A stretch of 64,000 bases of DNA from Tillandsia leiboldiana (GCA_029204045.2 CM055064.1:2404353-2468352); one strand, 5' to 3'. Shown: positions 36,781 to 50,226, counted from the first letter of the stretch. Numbers and translations: made by a program. The notes: generated by a model not told the origin, from the sequence alone.

Positions 36781-37893
36781 TTAGAACCCACTGATGCCAT
36801 TTTGCGGCAAAAACGGGTAGGCATTCGGGTTCGGGTTAGGATTCAGATTGGATCCTCCACCGCCGCCGAAACCGACATCTACTCCGCCCGCGTACCCTCC
36901 GCCATAAAACCCGATCGGATCGGCGGTGTGGATGAAAGGATCGTGCTCATCATCAGCGACCACGATCTGATCGACGAACGCCTCCTGATCCTGATCAGGG
37001 CAATCCGACGGCCAGGAGGAGCGCATCCCCTCCAAACACAACCGAGCCTTCTTCTCCCCTCCCTTCCTCTCCTGCTCCCGCTCCTGCTCCTGCGCGCACT
37101 CTGCGGTGGGGCCCATGAGGCGGCGCAGCAGCTGCGGGTCCCCAGCGGTCTTCGCCAAGAAGGCGAGCATCTGCCGGGGCCGCCGCTCCGTCTCCTGCAC
37201 GCGCTGCCACATCCTCTTCACCTTCTCTTCAATCACCTTCTGCTCATGCTTCAGCCTCACCACCTCCATCGCCACCGCCGCGCTCTCCTCCTCCTCCCCG
37301 TCCCCGTCCCCGTCCCCGTACCCATCCCCGTCCCCACCCCCACACCCCTCCCTCCTCCTCCCACCACCCCCGCCCCCGCTACTCCGCCGCACAATTTGCC
37401 GCAGCAGATTCGTCTGCCCCCGAAGAAACGCCCCGTGCGCGAACTCCCACCGGTCGGGATCCACCTTGCGGAATCCCTGATTGAGCAAAACCATGAAAAT
37501 GATCACCCCAAACACACACAAGGCGCACATGTTATACACAATCTAATAGCATAATCGATACCGCTAGTTATTAATTAATTTATGTGAGGATGCGTGGGTG
37601 CGTACGTATGTGTTGAGCTGGCGCACGAAGCTGGAGAAGTTGTTGTGCTTGAAATTCGCCGGGAGGAGCGTCTGCGAGAACACGAAGGGGTCGACGACGA
37701 CGAAGCTGTTGTTCTCCCTCCCCCACGCGATCACCGAATCCGTCGACGGCTCGTTCACCATCCGGTACGTCTTCACCACGAACGGCGCCGCCACCACAGC
37801 ACCTCCGCCGCCGCCGCCGCCGCTTTTGTTATTGCTACTGTTGTTATCCTTCTTGCTAATTTTGCCACCACCGTATTTTTCCATCATCATCAT
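36781..37893 (-). CDS. class C heat-shock transcription factor (HSFC1-like)
   Basis: Two exons, 37893-37606 and 37476-36781 (TAC|GTACGC ... ATCAG|GGATTC), give 327 residues. The intron falls inside the DNA-binding domain after 'VRQLNTY', the conserved position in plant HSFs. The domain spans about 37-128 ('FVVKTYRMVNEPSTDSVIAW', 'NNFSSFVRQLNTYGFRKVDP', 'EFAHGAFLRGQ'). A Gly/Asp spacer (129-160) is coded by a (GACGGG)n-like tandem repeat. The HR-A/B coiled coil follows (about 163-217), with the class C 'MWQRVQETERRPRQMLAFL' and 'GDPQLLRRLMG' blocks. The C-terminal part is acidic, then Gly/Asn-rich; no class A AHA activator motif stands out, as expected for class C, which often acts as a co-regulator. 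The start is the first of four consecutive Met codons. Confidence 0.92.
37290..37350 (-). repeat. in-frame GACGGG tandem repeat in the HSF gene
   Basis: CCCCGT hexamers (plus-strand view) with two interruptions encode the Gly-Asp run at about residues 142-156. It is likely length-variable between individuals. Confidence 0.8.
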
Positions 37894-39300
37894 TATAACA
37901 GCGCTGCTCTAAACTTAAAAAAAGGGGTGGGTGGGAGATCAGAGAGGGGAGGGAGTTTCCAAAGATGGTATAAACGGCGGTGGCGGAATGCGTTCATTTT
38001 GTAGTCGGGGTGCGAGGGGACAAGCGAGGCCCACTAAAGTGCCAAAAATAAAAGAAGGACGCGTGTCCGCGTTCCCGACGTTTCCTTGAATTGTCCTCCA
38101 CAACTGATATGAAATGTTTGTTTTGTGAAAAAAAAATGACACTTTCTTTTTTTATTTTTTAATCTTTACGGCATTTTTTTTTTGTTGTTGCTAATTTTCC
38201 GTCGTGATTAGCTGCTCTGTTTCAAACATGGACTCACCGTAAAAGAGCAGCGTGTTCGTTCGCGAGCAAACGACGTTGCGACGCGCCAGCGGGGAAGGGT
38301 TTCCGGTGGGCAGGTCGAACAGGTCGAACAGGTGACAGGGGATGAGAGGATTCCAAGCCTCCAGATGCGCTGGCTCCTCGGTGAACGCAATTTGAGAGGT
38401 GGCGGGACATGATTGGGCCACGTACATTGGGATTCAAAAAAATTAAATAAGTTACAGTACGACGCGCCCCCACCACCGTTCCCACTCCGCACCAGAGTTC
38501 CAGTTCCGGGGCCAAAACAGGAAACACGCGGAGGACCGCGTAAATGGTAAACACGCGGACCTTAAAATTCGCGCCGATTTGGCTCTTCGGTGTTTGTCGG
38601 ACACGTGTCGGTAGAGGGGATGCGGGGGGTGCGGAGATGCTGTTTCGCGCGCACCGTTGGCGCGGGGCCGACGGGGAACCGGAGCGGTCCAGAGGACCTG
38701 ATCGGCACCAGCCGGTGAAGGGTACCGCGGGAGGAGGTTAGGGGGGGTAGGGGTAGGGGTAGAGCGCCATGCCCATGCGTCACCATCTTAGGGGCTTTTG
38801 CGGCGTCTGGTGCGACCACCTGGATCGGGTGTGGGCCCGGGTTGGCACGGGTGTCCCTTTCGTACTCTTTTTCGTGGAGGGCAACGGTTCCCTCCCCGAT
38901 CCACGTCTCTGCGCACCATTCGCTGCTTCAGCGTAAATAACAAAAATAATAATAAAAAAAAATAAAGAAAAGGAAATGATCTGAGTGTCTCACATAAATA
39001 GCCTTTTGAGTCATGCACGTTTTTTATAAAAAAACATATATATTTTCAAGAGCAACTTTAATTTTTACATATTTTCAACTTATTGATATTTATTATATAT
39101 TTTAAGATACTCAAAAAAAAATTTAATAAATAAAAAAAAAAGTAAGTAAATTTTTTTTTTATAGTAAAATAATTATGGAAGAAATAAAAAAAAATTACTA
39201 TATATAAAAAATGAGTATAATAATTTATTCGTATGAATTTGAAGTATAAAATAAAAAATAATAACTAAATTTTAAAATGTATCTAACAATAGCAAGCAGA
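37894..39300. other. HSF upstream region and GC-rich intergenic block
   Basis: A TATA-like TTTATACC (minus strand, 37966-37973) lies about 75 bp ahead of the HSF ATG. From 38220 to 38930 the DNA is unusually GC-rich, with many short overlapping frames, none recognisable. A G-rich stretch with GGGGTA units is at 38738-38763. The rest is AT-rich. Confidence 0.4.
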
Positions 39301-40700
39301 GTTTAGGTGGATGGCACCGTCACTTCATGGAATCTATAAATTAAGACTATATATTGAGATGGTACTTACTTATTGGCCTTGAAATTTGAGGTCCCAAACC
39401 AAACACATGACACGGAAAGTAGCGTTAAATTTAATTGTGTATGTTGCACATAATTTTCTTGCCGGTCATTGTCATATCAAAATTGTCAAAGTTTGCCATC
39501 CGTCGACAGATGGATTTGACGAAAACAAACGACAAAGATTTCCTTGCATCAGTTGAAAATATGCTTATAATTACATGTCATGTATTGAATTTATCGCGCC
39601 ATCATATTTGCTATTGCCGTCAATTACTAGCACAGTTGGTAAAAACACTCGATCGTTGTCACGTGTTAAGAAGCTCGAGGCTTGGAGCCAAGCCTCAGAT
39701 CTTGCTGCCAAAGATACATTCAATTGTAATATTTGACCTGTGGTACTACATCCTTCTCTATAGAGAAGGTCCAGTTACCATTCAAGTGGAATTTGGGCCT
39801 ACTGTACAACTGGCTGGGTTGATCAATCACACTCCCAGACTCCTCCTGTTCACTGCATCCCAGCATAGAAGATACTGTTTCTATTCCAGAAAAGGTCAAA
39901 AAAGATTGGTGAGTTTCTTATTCTTGATCTTATATCTTAGGCTTTTTAACCTTATTGAAAATATTAACTTTCTGATAAATCCTGCATATGATGTGCTTAA
40001 TTAAGAGAGATCGATAGCTCTTTAGATATGACTGATGCAATAATTTGGGCTGCAGAATAAACTATTGTGAACTGGATTTTAATAGAGGTTTAATATACTG
40101 TTTGGGCTTTGTTTTGGGTTGTGCACCAAGTGTTTGTTGTTTTGTTTCTCAAAAGTTCCTGGAGCAATAGTTGTCTCTTCCAACAATAATCTCTGTATTA
40201 TTCAATCCGTCCGCACATAACAAGAAGCACAGCATCAGATAAAAAAAATCAAATTCAATCTCTTTCGTATTTAGAAACCAATGTGAAACTGGAAAGTGAA
40301 TGATCATGGCACAAAAATGCAAATTACTGTAACCAGCTACCTCATCGATAACATTCGTGCTTCAATACAAGTCATCTTTGTATGTAATTAATCTGTTTAA
40401 ATCAACTGAATGAATGCAAGAACAATTTCGAAAATCGATTTAAGTTTACATTTCCAAAGAGATTTAAATTCACGCTGAATTTTTTATGGTTTACTTACTA
40501 CTCTTTTTGAGCAGTGCAATAACATAGAAGACATAAGTAGCTGTGATATGTACTATGAAGATAAATAAATTAAGCATTTTTTCCTGGAAAAAGAATCAAT
40601 AAATGAAGCTACTTTGAATTTTAGCTAGTTAAGAAACAGCTGCTTCAATCCTATGTCTCCAATAACTAATTAACAAGCAATTTAAAGGTTCTCAGGATAT
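39301..40700. other. intergenic sequence with an unrecognised open frame
   Basis: An open frame of 189 codons (39435-40004, +) has no family resemblance and is probably chance. A tRNA A-box-like TAGCACAGTTGG (39628-39639) with a weak B-box-like block about 40 bp on hints at an old SINE. No gene is supported. Confidence 0.3.
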
Positions 40701-40946
40701 ACTAATGATCACACAAAAATACAAGAAAGCACTCAGGTCTTATGTGACAAGGAAAATACATAGTTAGAAGCATACAGCATAATGTAAAACCTTATGAGAT
40801 AATTTTAGAGGGAGGGCTCTTAGGTGAGGCAATATTTCACACAATGTTCATCTCTTAGATTTTGACTTAACCACAAGATGCTTCAAAGTAGTCAAACTAC
40901 ATTACTTAAATTTGTAGAAGCACCAGGGAGTGATCTAATGCAGCAT

Positions 40947-43900
40947 TCATCTACAAAAAAAGGATGAAAATTAGAACAAGATAAATACATCGCAATAGAA
41001 AAATTCGAAAGAGAGGGTGCATGACGAATTGTGAAGAGGGTAATTTACGCAAAATCCAGTGGAATATAGATAAGACTTATACCCCAGTTGAAGTGCTGTG
41101 CTCTGATGGTTGGAGTAATGTTGATTGGGTTGCAGAAGATTCACTTGCAGGAAGTTCCTGGAATCATAAGGGAGCATGACTTCGTACTCGCTTGTTGACG
41201 GCAACATATTCATGTGCTGCTGTGCCCTCTCATTTTCTGTTATCTGTTTCATGGTAAAATCCTAGATTAAGTTATTGCAAGATACAGTATAGCTGTATAG
41301 GAAAGCTTTGTTTTTTTGATACTTTCAATGTTTTGTAGTTTTGGAAAAAAAATACCTTGTTTCGCAGGTACATGTTATCATTCTGCAGCTCCATTTCCTG
41401 AAGAAGAATTTAGGGTTTGATCAGTAATTTATTGCAGTTTATAGAAATTATTACTGGTAAAGTAGTTTACTGCACATTTACCCTCTTCTGCATGTACTCA
41501 ATCTCAGCATATAACAGCTCATTCTGAAATACAGAAGAAATACTAGTAAGAAAAGGAAAAAAGAAAAAGAAAAAGAAAAAAAGCTAATAAAACTTCACTA
41601 ACTGTAACATACTTCAACATTGACATAGACAATTAAGAGACTACCTTTTTGGTTCTAATCTTGGTTATAGCTCTTTCCAACCTGGTTTCCAATTGTTTGA
41701 GGTCTCTAGGGCTCATGGTGCTGAGAGATTCACCCAGTAAATTCCTAGAAAAATTTAAAATTTGTTAGAAAAACTAACAGCTAAAAGCATTCTATCTTAT
41801 TTTAGATATTTACCTGTTTGAATTCTGGAGGTTGGTGATTTGTTGGCGCAGTTTCGTTGCTTCTTGCTGGTAGTACTGAAAAATCAACATGAAGCAAGAG
41901 TTAGCAGCATTATTAATATGAATTTTGAATAGATGAACTGAACAAATGAAAGCTAGTGATTTGTACAATATTAGGTATTGATATGTCTCACATTAGAGAA
42001 GCCTTTCCCCACAGTCATAATACCAAAATATAGTAAATGGTACATTAATAGCCAACTATTTTGCATTAGAGATAAACAGAGATAACAACACGGGAAAATA
42101 TAAATGTGGGCAACTTCATCATTTTGTAGGCTTAAGTGGCCAACAGAAAATGGTGTGCTTCCTGTATCCAAATGCAAAAACATAATGAATTACATGCTTC
42201 TGGGTACAATATCCAGAAGAATGAAATAGGTTTCAGTTACAAATGTGGTATATGTTCTTGAAATCCAATATTTAATGATATAACAAAGTATACAAATTGT
42301 CTTGTGATCATTATCTTCTACAATATGAAAATTGGATTGGTTTAAAGTCTGAATTATATTATTACATGTTAGTTACCTGTTGGTTTTCCATCCGATGATC
42401 ACACTCATGAAGCTATGTCTTATATTTTGAACTAAGATAGAGTAGCAGTATACCTCATGATTGAGTGTCTATTTTCCTTTTTTCGTTTTGGTAAATTGTA
42501 GTAAGACCTGTCAACTATATAGAGGGCATTTGAAGTAGTATTATCATCAGTGTCCGGGAAGTTAATTTTCCTCAAGTTTCATATCTTGAGAAGGTATCTT
42601 CAATGCGGCAAATTAAGTTTCATATTTGCAGTTGCATATCCCTTTTGTTTTTTTGTTTTAATAACTTTTTTCCCCCTTTTTTCGTTTTTCGGAAAACAAA
42701 ATCGATCAAGAGTTTATTTAAAACTAGGCTTTAATAGCAAAAGGATGAAAGATTGATTACAAACCTAATGGCTGTATCATATGTGTATAATTTACTTTAG
42801 ACTAGTTCTAGCGAGAAAAAAGAAATGCAGATTAAGATACTTGACTTCCAACAGAAGTTTTCAAATCTCCGCGCATGTCTCTTTTATCTGCTGAAAGAAT
42901 CTTGTATTTTGAGATTTTGTTTTCATGCTAGTTTTGAGTCATCATTCAAAATTGTTTTCATGCTTGTTTTAAGTCATCAATCAAAGTTTTTATATCTTCT
43001 AAGAGTTTCCCAAGTCTAGGAAGGTACCTAGCTAGGTGGCAATTGGGTATCATCAATCACATGCTTTTGAGAATGAAACAATTGTCAAGATGCCTGTGGT
43101 AATGCAGTTTCGAAATCATTTATCTAAAGACAATCTGCCTCCATGTTGAAATGATTGTACTCGCGGAAATTTGGTTTCTTGTTACTTATAATGATATTTA
43201 GGAGCTGAATTTGAAAAGATGTACAAAACGAACTTTCAAATCCTGTGTCTTGAATCAAATGGAATCTAAACTACAATAAATTAAACTTTGGACAGAAGTG
43301 AGTATATATTTTTGTATTTCTACTTGTCAAGCCACTAAATAAATAGAGGTAATTAGACTTCAAGAACAGCTTTGTTTTGATTTTCTATTTCTTTACATAT
43401 TAGGAGTGTGGAAGAGTTAATTCATGCTGTTAAAAGATAGTAAATGTACCTTCATTCCCTTAATTTCTCATGCAAACTTCTTTATACAGGTGGTGTATTG
43501 CAAACATAAAAAATGATGCGATATGAGGCTAAACATTCTTTTCCTTTTTAACTTCTTATCCTTTACATTCAAATTTTATGAGGATGAAATGGCAGCTTAT
43601 ATATTCTTACTTTGGTAGCCACCAATGTATTTAGTGATCCCATAAAATAAGTATCAATCCTTTTTGTACCTATTTGTCTTCTAAGATATCTCTAAGACTA
43701 TTATGATCATAGTTACTATGACACCCTTATGATTTGGACTAGTCCTATATATTAAATGTAATAGGGCTAAATCATTTAATCCAGCTATAATATTTTAGGC
43801 GGTGGCTAAACCAAATAAGTTAAGAGGATTAAGCATGCTAGACTAAAATAGTTTTAGGATAGGTGACCTCCCTGAAAAATAGGGCACCTCCCTGGAAAGT

Positions 43901-46900
43901 AGAACGTCACAGTTGGTATCGTAGCCAGCCACCAGCCGAAAATGTTAGATGAGTCTAGGCCGAGTTAGGGTCATACAACGAAAAGAGCGCGCCTATCCGA
44001 TTAACGACCGTTGTGAGTGGAGCACAGCTCCGGTCCCACAAGGCCAGCTAAGGCTAGCGAGATGAATTTCATATCGCATAATGCTTGTGAGTGTAATTGA
44101 GTATGACGAGAACATTAGGGCTTGAAGGGGGAGAAATGTGGCATCCTACATCCTAGAAAGTAAGGCGTCACAGTTGGTATCGTAGCCAATCACCAGCCGA
44201 AAGTGTTAGATGAGTCTAGGCCGAGTTAGGGTCATACAACAAAAAGAGCGCACCTATCCGATTAACGACTGTTGTGAGTGGAGCACAGCTCCGGTCCCAC
44301 AAGGTCAGCTAAGGCTAGCGATATGAGTTTCATATCGCATAACGCTTGTGAGTGTAATTGAGTATGACGAGAACATTAGGGCTTGAAGGGGAAGAAATGT
44401 GACATCCTTAAGATTTGAAATATTCTTACATATTAGATATAATAGGGTTAAACCTCTTAACTCGGTTATAGCATTTTGACGCATGCCAAAACCGCGTTGA
44501 GAGGGAAAAAGCACAAGGACGGAAAGAGAGATACATGAAGAACGTAATTCTTCAACAAATACAAAAATTATTATTAATCAACTCTAGAAACTTTTTTATT
44601 ATATTAACAAAATGCCATGTTTACACATACCCGAATCCTACTATAAATCAAATCCCAAAATTTAAATTTTTCTAATACAAATATTATAATCCTAATTCAA
44701 AACTTCTAAAACCATGTTCCTAATTTTTGGGAATTTATTCCTTATAGAAAAATCCTAAAAACCTACAAATAATTACTAAAACAAAATTATCAAAAATCAA
44801 AATTTGAAAATTTTAAAAAATAAAAATTTAATCCTAATTAATTTTTTTGATTGCGTCATTCGCTTCCGCTGTAAAGATATCTCTCGAGATAAACTCTAAT
44901 ATTTTCATGGCATGGATCAAAATCTGAAAATAACACGATCTGATGATGCAATCCAAGTCCTACGACATGTACGAATTGATTTAATAAAACGATTGACTGA
45001 CTCTCTTGATGTAAAGTTTAGAATTGTCGGACCAAGGTGTAATTGAAGGGAATAAGTTATTTTCATTTTTTTTTCTTCATGTGCTTCGAATTAGTAATTT
45101 TCCAGCTTCTCTTTTGGACATGAATCTTCTCTAACTGCTTGCACCATATAGAAGTTAGACCTTTGAGTCTAAAGGCAACAAGTTTCGTTTTCTTATCCTT
45201 GGGTACACTCTTGTATTGAAAGATGTGTTTGATCTTATCAATTAAGTTGATGAAGCCCTCCCGCTTGTAGACCTTCCAAATATTTTGGAAGCTCCACCTC
45301 AATACTCAAGTTGACCCACCGATCTACACGATCGATGCGGCCCATATCACGACCCTACACGAATGCCTCTCAGTAGGAAGCGTGATCATGGAAGAGGTTA
45401 TCAAAGCCGAAAGACTTCGACTCAAGGAGACTTCGAATTAAGGTCATCTTCTTCTTGGCCCTGACTTTCAACCATCGCTAGACGCGCGGTTAAGGTCTCG
45501 ATTTGCTTTCTTAATTCTTCAATTTTGATATCACGAAGATCTCGCTGACCTCAATTGGGGTCCTACGCTTGCATGCTCATCGTTGTTCACATTGTCAAGG
45601 TTGCGTACACTAGTGTTGTGACCTTAAATCGCAGCGTCTTGGTTCACGTTCTGATTCCTTATGATACCAAATGACGCAGGCCAAAACCGCGTTGGAAAGG
45701 AAGAAGCACAAGGAGGAAAAGGGAGATATACAAAGAACACAATTCTTCAAAGAAAACAATATTATTAATCAGCTCTAGAAACTTTTTTATTATATTAACA
45801 TAATGCCATGTTTATATAGAGACAATACCCGAATTCTACTATAAAATATTAAATATCAAAATTTTAGCAATTTTTCTAATATAAATATTTCAATCCTAAT
45901 TTAAAATTTTTAAAACCATATCCTTAATTTTTAGGAATTTATTACTTATAGAAAATCCTAAAAATTTAAAAAATCAAAATTTAATCCTAATAATTTGTTT
46001 TGATTGCATCACATTTTGAGCTAGGGTTAAAATAGTTCTAGAATAGGTGACCATCCTGAAATGTGGGGCATCACAGTTATATATTTGTTAGATCGGCACT
46101 CACTCTATTTGTTGAGGATGAAATTTAATATTGTATCTCAAGTCGAGTGATAATAATTCACCTTACAATGCATAAGCCAACTAGGAAAAACTATATTTTA
46201 AATTTTCTATTGTTCCCTGTTGACAGGGTTTAGAAGATCTATGACCTTCAATCTTCATGGTCTCTAGAAATAGCTGAAAATTACCATTAAGAAGGTTTAA
46301 GATATCACACAAGACAATAATAGCAACTTAGATGACTCAAACAATTACAAATTGATAGTGATAAGTGAAGGCCTTAGGATTGTAAATTGACACCTCAGTA
46401 TATTAGAATCAATAGAAATGCATGCCAAATATGCGGCTTAAGAGTCTGATGGCAATTCCAAGAATCAGAACTTATACATGACAACAGACACTTGTAAATT
46501 GTGAGGATTAAAAAGTAAGGGGTCAGTGAGATTTATATTGTAGATGGATACAATAGCTTTAAGTGATTTGCGGTTTGTAATATAAAAAACAAGTTATGAT
46601 GGACTATATGCAAGATTCTAAAGGATTTAGCAACTAACATTAAAAAATCCTTGGAACAAACTATTCATGTTTTTTTTCTCCAGCTACTTTTATCCCTTCA
46701 TTTTCCATTAATTTCACCAACCAATTTTATCTTATCCTTCATCTTTTAACTCATAAGCAGTCTATTAGTTAATCACACTTCAACATTTGTCATCTAGAAC
46801 CTTTTCGTCTTTCGAAGTAGTCAAGTTAAGTCATGAACTAGTAGAGATTTATATTATTTATGGTGAGTATAACTAAGAACCTTTAAATGTCATGTTCAAC

Positions 46901-49490
46901 CATCTATAGTGGTCAGCCCGCGGATTTTAGAATGGTTTGTTACATTTCACTCGCATTTCTTCCACACAAGAAGTAATGTTGCTAGAGATCTTGCATATCC
47001 CCGTCTTTTAATTTGATGATATCTCCTAATAACTAAGAGATCATATAAGGTCCTAACTTATCATGGGGTCGCATGATCGATAGAGGATGGATGAAAAAAT
47101 AAACAAGTTTGAGTTTTAGAAAAATGTTTAATATAATCATCTTTTATATTATTCGGTCAATACAATAACTTAAAAATCTGAGAGCATCTATAGTACATTA
47201 TCTAATGTTCTTCCATCAGCATACAAAACCAACCTATAGTGAGTTATCTGATGTTCTGATGTTCTTCCATTAGTAGGTAAGACTGATATTTTACTTTCGT
47301 TTAATTGAAGTGTTTATATAAATTGCATAAAAAATTTAACTCAAAGAAACTTATGACTAGTGATAAACTCAAGAGTTTAATAGAAGAATTGGATTTAATA
47401 CATGCAAAGATACTTAGCAAATCTATGAAGGGATAGTTATAGAATCAAGTCCTAGTTCTAATAATATATGCTGCATTTACATCAAAGGAGGGGCAAGTAA
47501 ACAGATAGCTCCAAGTTTATGCTCATATATTGAAGCAATATAAGTATGACAACATATCACCTGCGCATTAGCTTCCGAGACCGAACCAGTGTTTGAGGTA
47601 TCACTGTAGGCTTTCTTGTATCGCTCAATTGTAGCTTTCACGCTGCATTTGCAGAGAGTATTGTTAAAGAATATCATAAGAAACCATTCGCAAGTTTAGG
47701 CTCTTTAAGAGATAACTAATGCAGCAACAGAATATTGAGATGATTTTTAGCATCATAGATGCATGAGATCACAAAATTTGAACTGATTACCTGTCATAAG
47801 AAAATATTATAGAATCAGAGCATTTACTACGTACATTGTGTTTTCCCTTAAATGTCTATGGACTAAACTTCTTGCTTGTCAAAGTAATCTTACATTCATT
47901 TCTGCTTTGCAAGTAAACCAATAGTGTAGTGATTTAGTTTATCAGTAAGATTCAAATATTACAATATTTAGTAAATTGCGCTACTTTTATTGCAGAATTT
48001 ACAGTACATATCAATATGATGCTCCTCTTGTAAAAAGTCAAAGAGCTTTTTGATATAATCATATACTCCCAGAAAAATATAATATTGAGTATTCTAATTT
48101 CATCAAATAGGCATTCACTCTCTATTTTTCTCGGCATGTGTTGAGGCCATTAGAAGTGTTATAGAAGTCTAAATTGATAAAGTGACATAAAACATGCCGC
48201 AAATTTTACACTAGTTGTGAACAAAATTGCAGCTATAGAGGAGCTTCTCTTCTTGAAGAAACTTCAATTCAGAATTTTTCATTTTCCTTTTCATAGATAT
48301 ATAGTTGCAAATGTTCTTTATTAGATTAAACATTTCTTGATGCAAAGCCTAATTATGCAGCAAACAAAGAGCACTTATTCGACAAATCGGCTAAACAATT
48401 AATCCTGTGTGATCAACTCGTTAGGATATAGCTAAAGAAGCAACTCAGGAAGAACAATTGTCGCAACTTATTAATCTGCGACTTTTCTTTCGTGGTTCTT
48501 CGCAAACAAGGTACGAAAATATCTTAAACTCTTTTAACTGAATATCGTTATGCCTCATAATTATACTTCTCTGAAGAACTTTATCATAGAAATTCTCAAG
48601 AACTTAAGCCATACTTAAACTGATCACCATCCAATAAATTTTGATCATCTAAGTATTTAAATTAAAGTGCATAATCTTACTCAAAACAATAGATAAGAGT
48701 GAAACTGCTATACTATAATGAGTACTATTTAAATATAAATTAAAACAATCATCCATTTATTAATCTCAACCAACAAAAAACCATCCAAAAGATATTCAAA
48801 ATCCTAATGTACTCAAACCTAAAGAACATAATTAATCTGCAGTAGGGTCTTTTCACATAAAGTGTTCATTCATTCTTTTTCTCCATTTTTTTTTAATCCT
48901 TATCTCTTCTCATATTCTCCCTTTTTACTCATTCCCCATCATTTCAACCATTAAAAATTTAAGAAAAACAAAAAATAGTAAAAAAAAAAAAACAACAACA
49001 ATAAACTATCATTTCTAGCTCTATAATGAAAAAACCTGCAGGAAATGACCCAACATTAAACTATTCAAACACACTCATTATGATAGAACCCAGAAGAACA
49101 AAAGAGGATGTCACCTCAATAACATATAATAATAATTATTAAAAAAAAAAAGAAAAAGGAATTACTCCACTCCTGTTTCCAAGGACATGAGAAAAATAAT
49201 TTTTTTTAAAAAAATAAAAAAGCTTTTCTCCACAACCTTAGTTTCCCCGAGGATCCGATTGGCTCTCCTCTGCCACGCTGGCGCGAGATCCCACGATATG
49301 ATTGGCCAGGGCCATTCCCGGTCCTCCACGTGGCGCGCGCCTCTTTTACCCAACGGTACGTATATACACTCCTCAGCTTTTTTTTTCTTTTTTTTTTTTT
49401 TTTTAAAAAAAAGAAGCTTTGTAGTGTCCCCATGCAAACCCCCGCGAGTACAATCACTCCATTGGTCACCCTCTTCGTCTCCGTACCCTT

Positions 49491-49536
<46 letters not shown>

Positions 49537-50226
49537 ATAACACCATATTTTTTTTTTTTTTAAATTTGATTATTATTTTGGTACTAATTTGTGGATTAAA
49601 AAAAAAGAAAAAAAGAGAAGAGGGCATTGTGGCAGAGATGGTGTCAGAGGGGAGGGAGGAGTGTGACTGGTGAAATCTCGTGATGGTTTTGGTTTTAAGA
49701 TTCGTAGAAGTGAGAGGAGAGAGAGAGAGAAACCCACATACATACGTAGAGAGAGGGAGAGAGAGAGAGAGAGAGAGAGAAGAAAATAAAAGGAGGGGCA
49801 TAATGGGAAGGAAAAAACAAGGAGGAAACCCTAATCTCCCATTGGTGGTGGTGACGTGCTTTGACGTGAAGAGAGAAGAAAATGGGGGGTGGTAGTAGCA
49901 TGGTAGTAGGAGGAGGGTGACGAAGAGAAGGAAAAGAGAGATAATAGAGAGAGAGAGAGAGAAAGAGGTGGAAGGGGGGGGATAAGAGGAAATGGGAAAG
50001 GGAGAGAGCCAAAAAGAGTAGATGGGTAGGGGGGGAGGAGGGGTGTGTTTCACAACCCAATATATTAACAACTTAGTTATAACCAACTATATACTCTCTC
50101 TTAAAACCTCTACTTTTTCCCTACCACTTCCTCTTTACCTGTTGCAGCCTCCTCAGATCTATGCTTCCACCCAACAAAGCAAACGAAAAGAAGCAGAAAT
50201 AAGGAAAACTAAGCAAACAAAAACAA

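Larger units (their letters stand above)
43717..46075 (+). mobile_element. tandem Cassandra-like TRIM in intron 3 of the AG-like gene
   Basis: Order on the plus strand: LTR (43717-43911, TATGACACCC...TCACA); PBS GTTGGTATCGTAGCC; internal region (to about 44136); a 35-bp deleted LTR (44137-44171); a second PBS and internal copy; and a final LTR (44399-46075) interrupted by another element at 44477-46011. GTTAC/GTTAT flanks (43712-43716 and 46076-46080) are a likely 5-bp duplication with one change. LTRs carry 5S-rRNA-like blocks ('AGGATAGGTGACCTCCCTGG'). The internal regions are about 225 bp and non-coding. TRIMs depend on proteins of other retroelements. The orientation is antisense to the host gene. 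Confidence 0.8.

Noticed and set aside
36802..37554. 250-codon plus-strand frame over the HSF gene
   Set aside because: Antisense shadow; Leu/Pro-rich low complexity caused by GC-rich repeats.
38191..38554. Overlapping 78-106-codon minus-strand frames upstream of the HSF gene
   Set aside because: Three different frames overlap in a GC-rich block; none resembles a known protein.
39628..39720. tRNA gene or SINE at the TAGCACAGTTGG box
   Set aside because: No acceptor stem or convincing B box; too weak to call.
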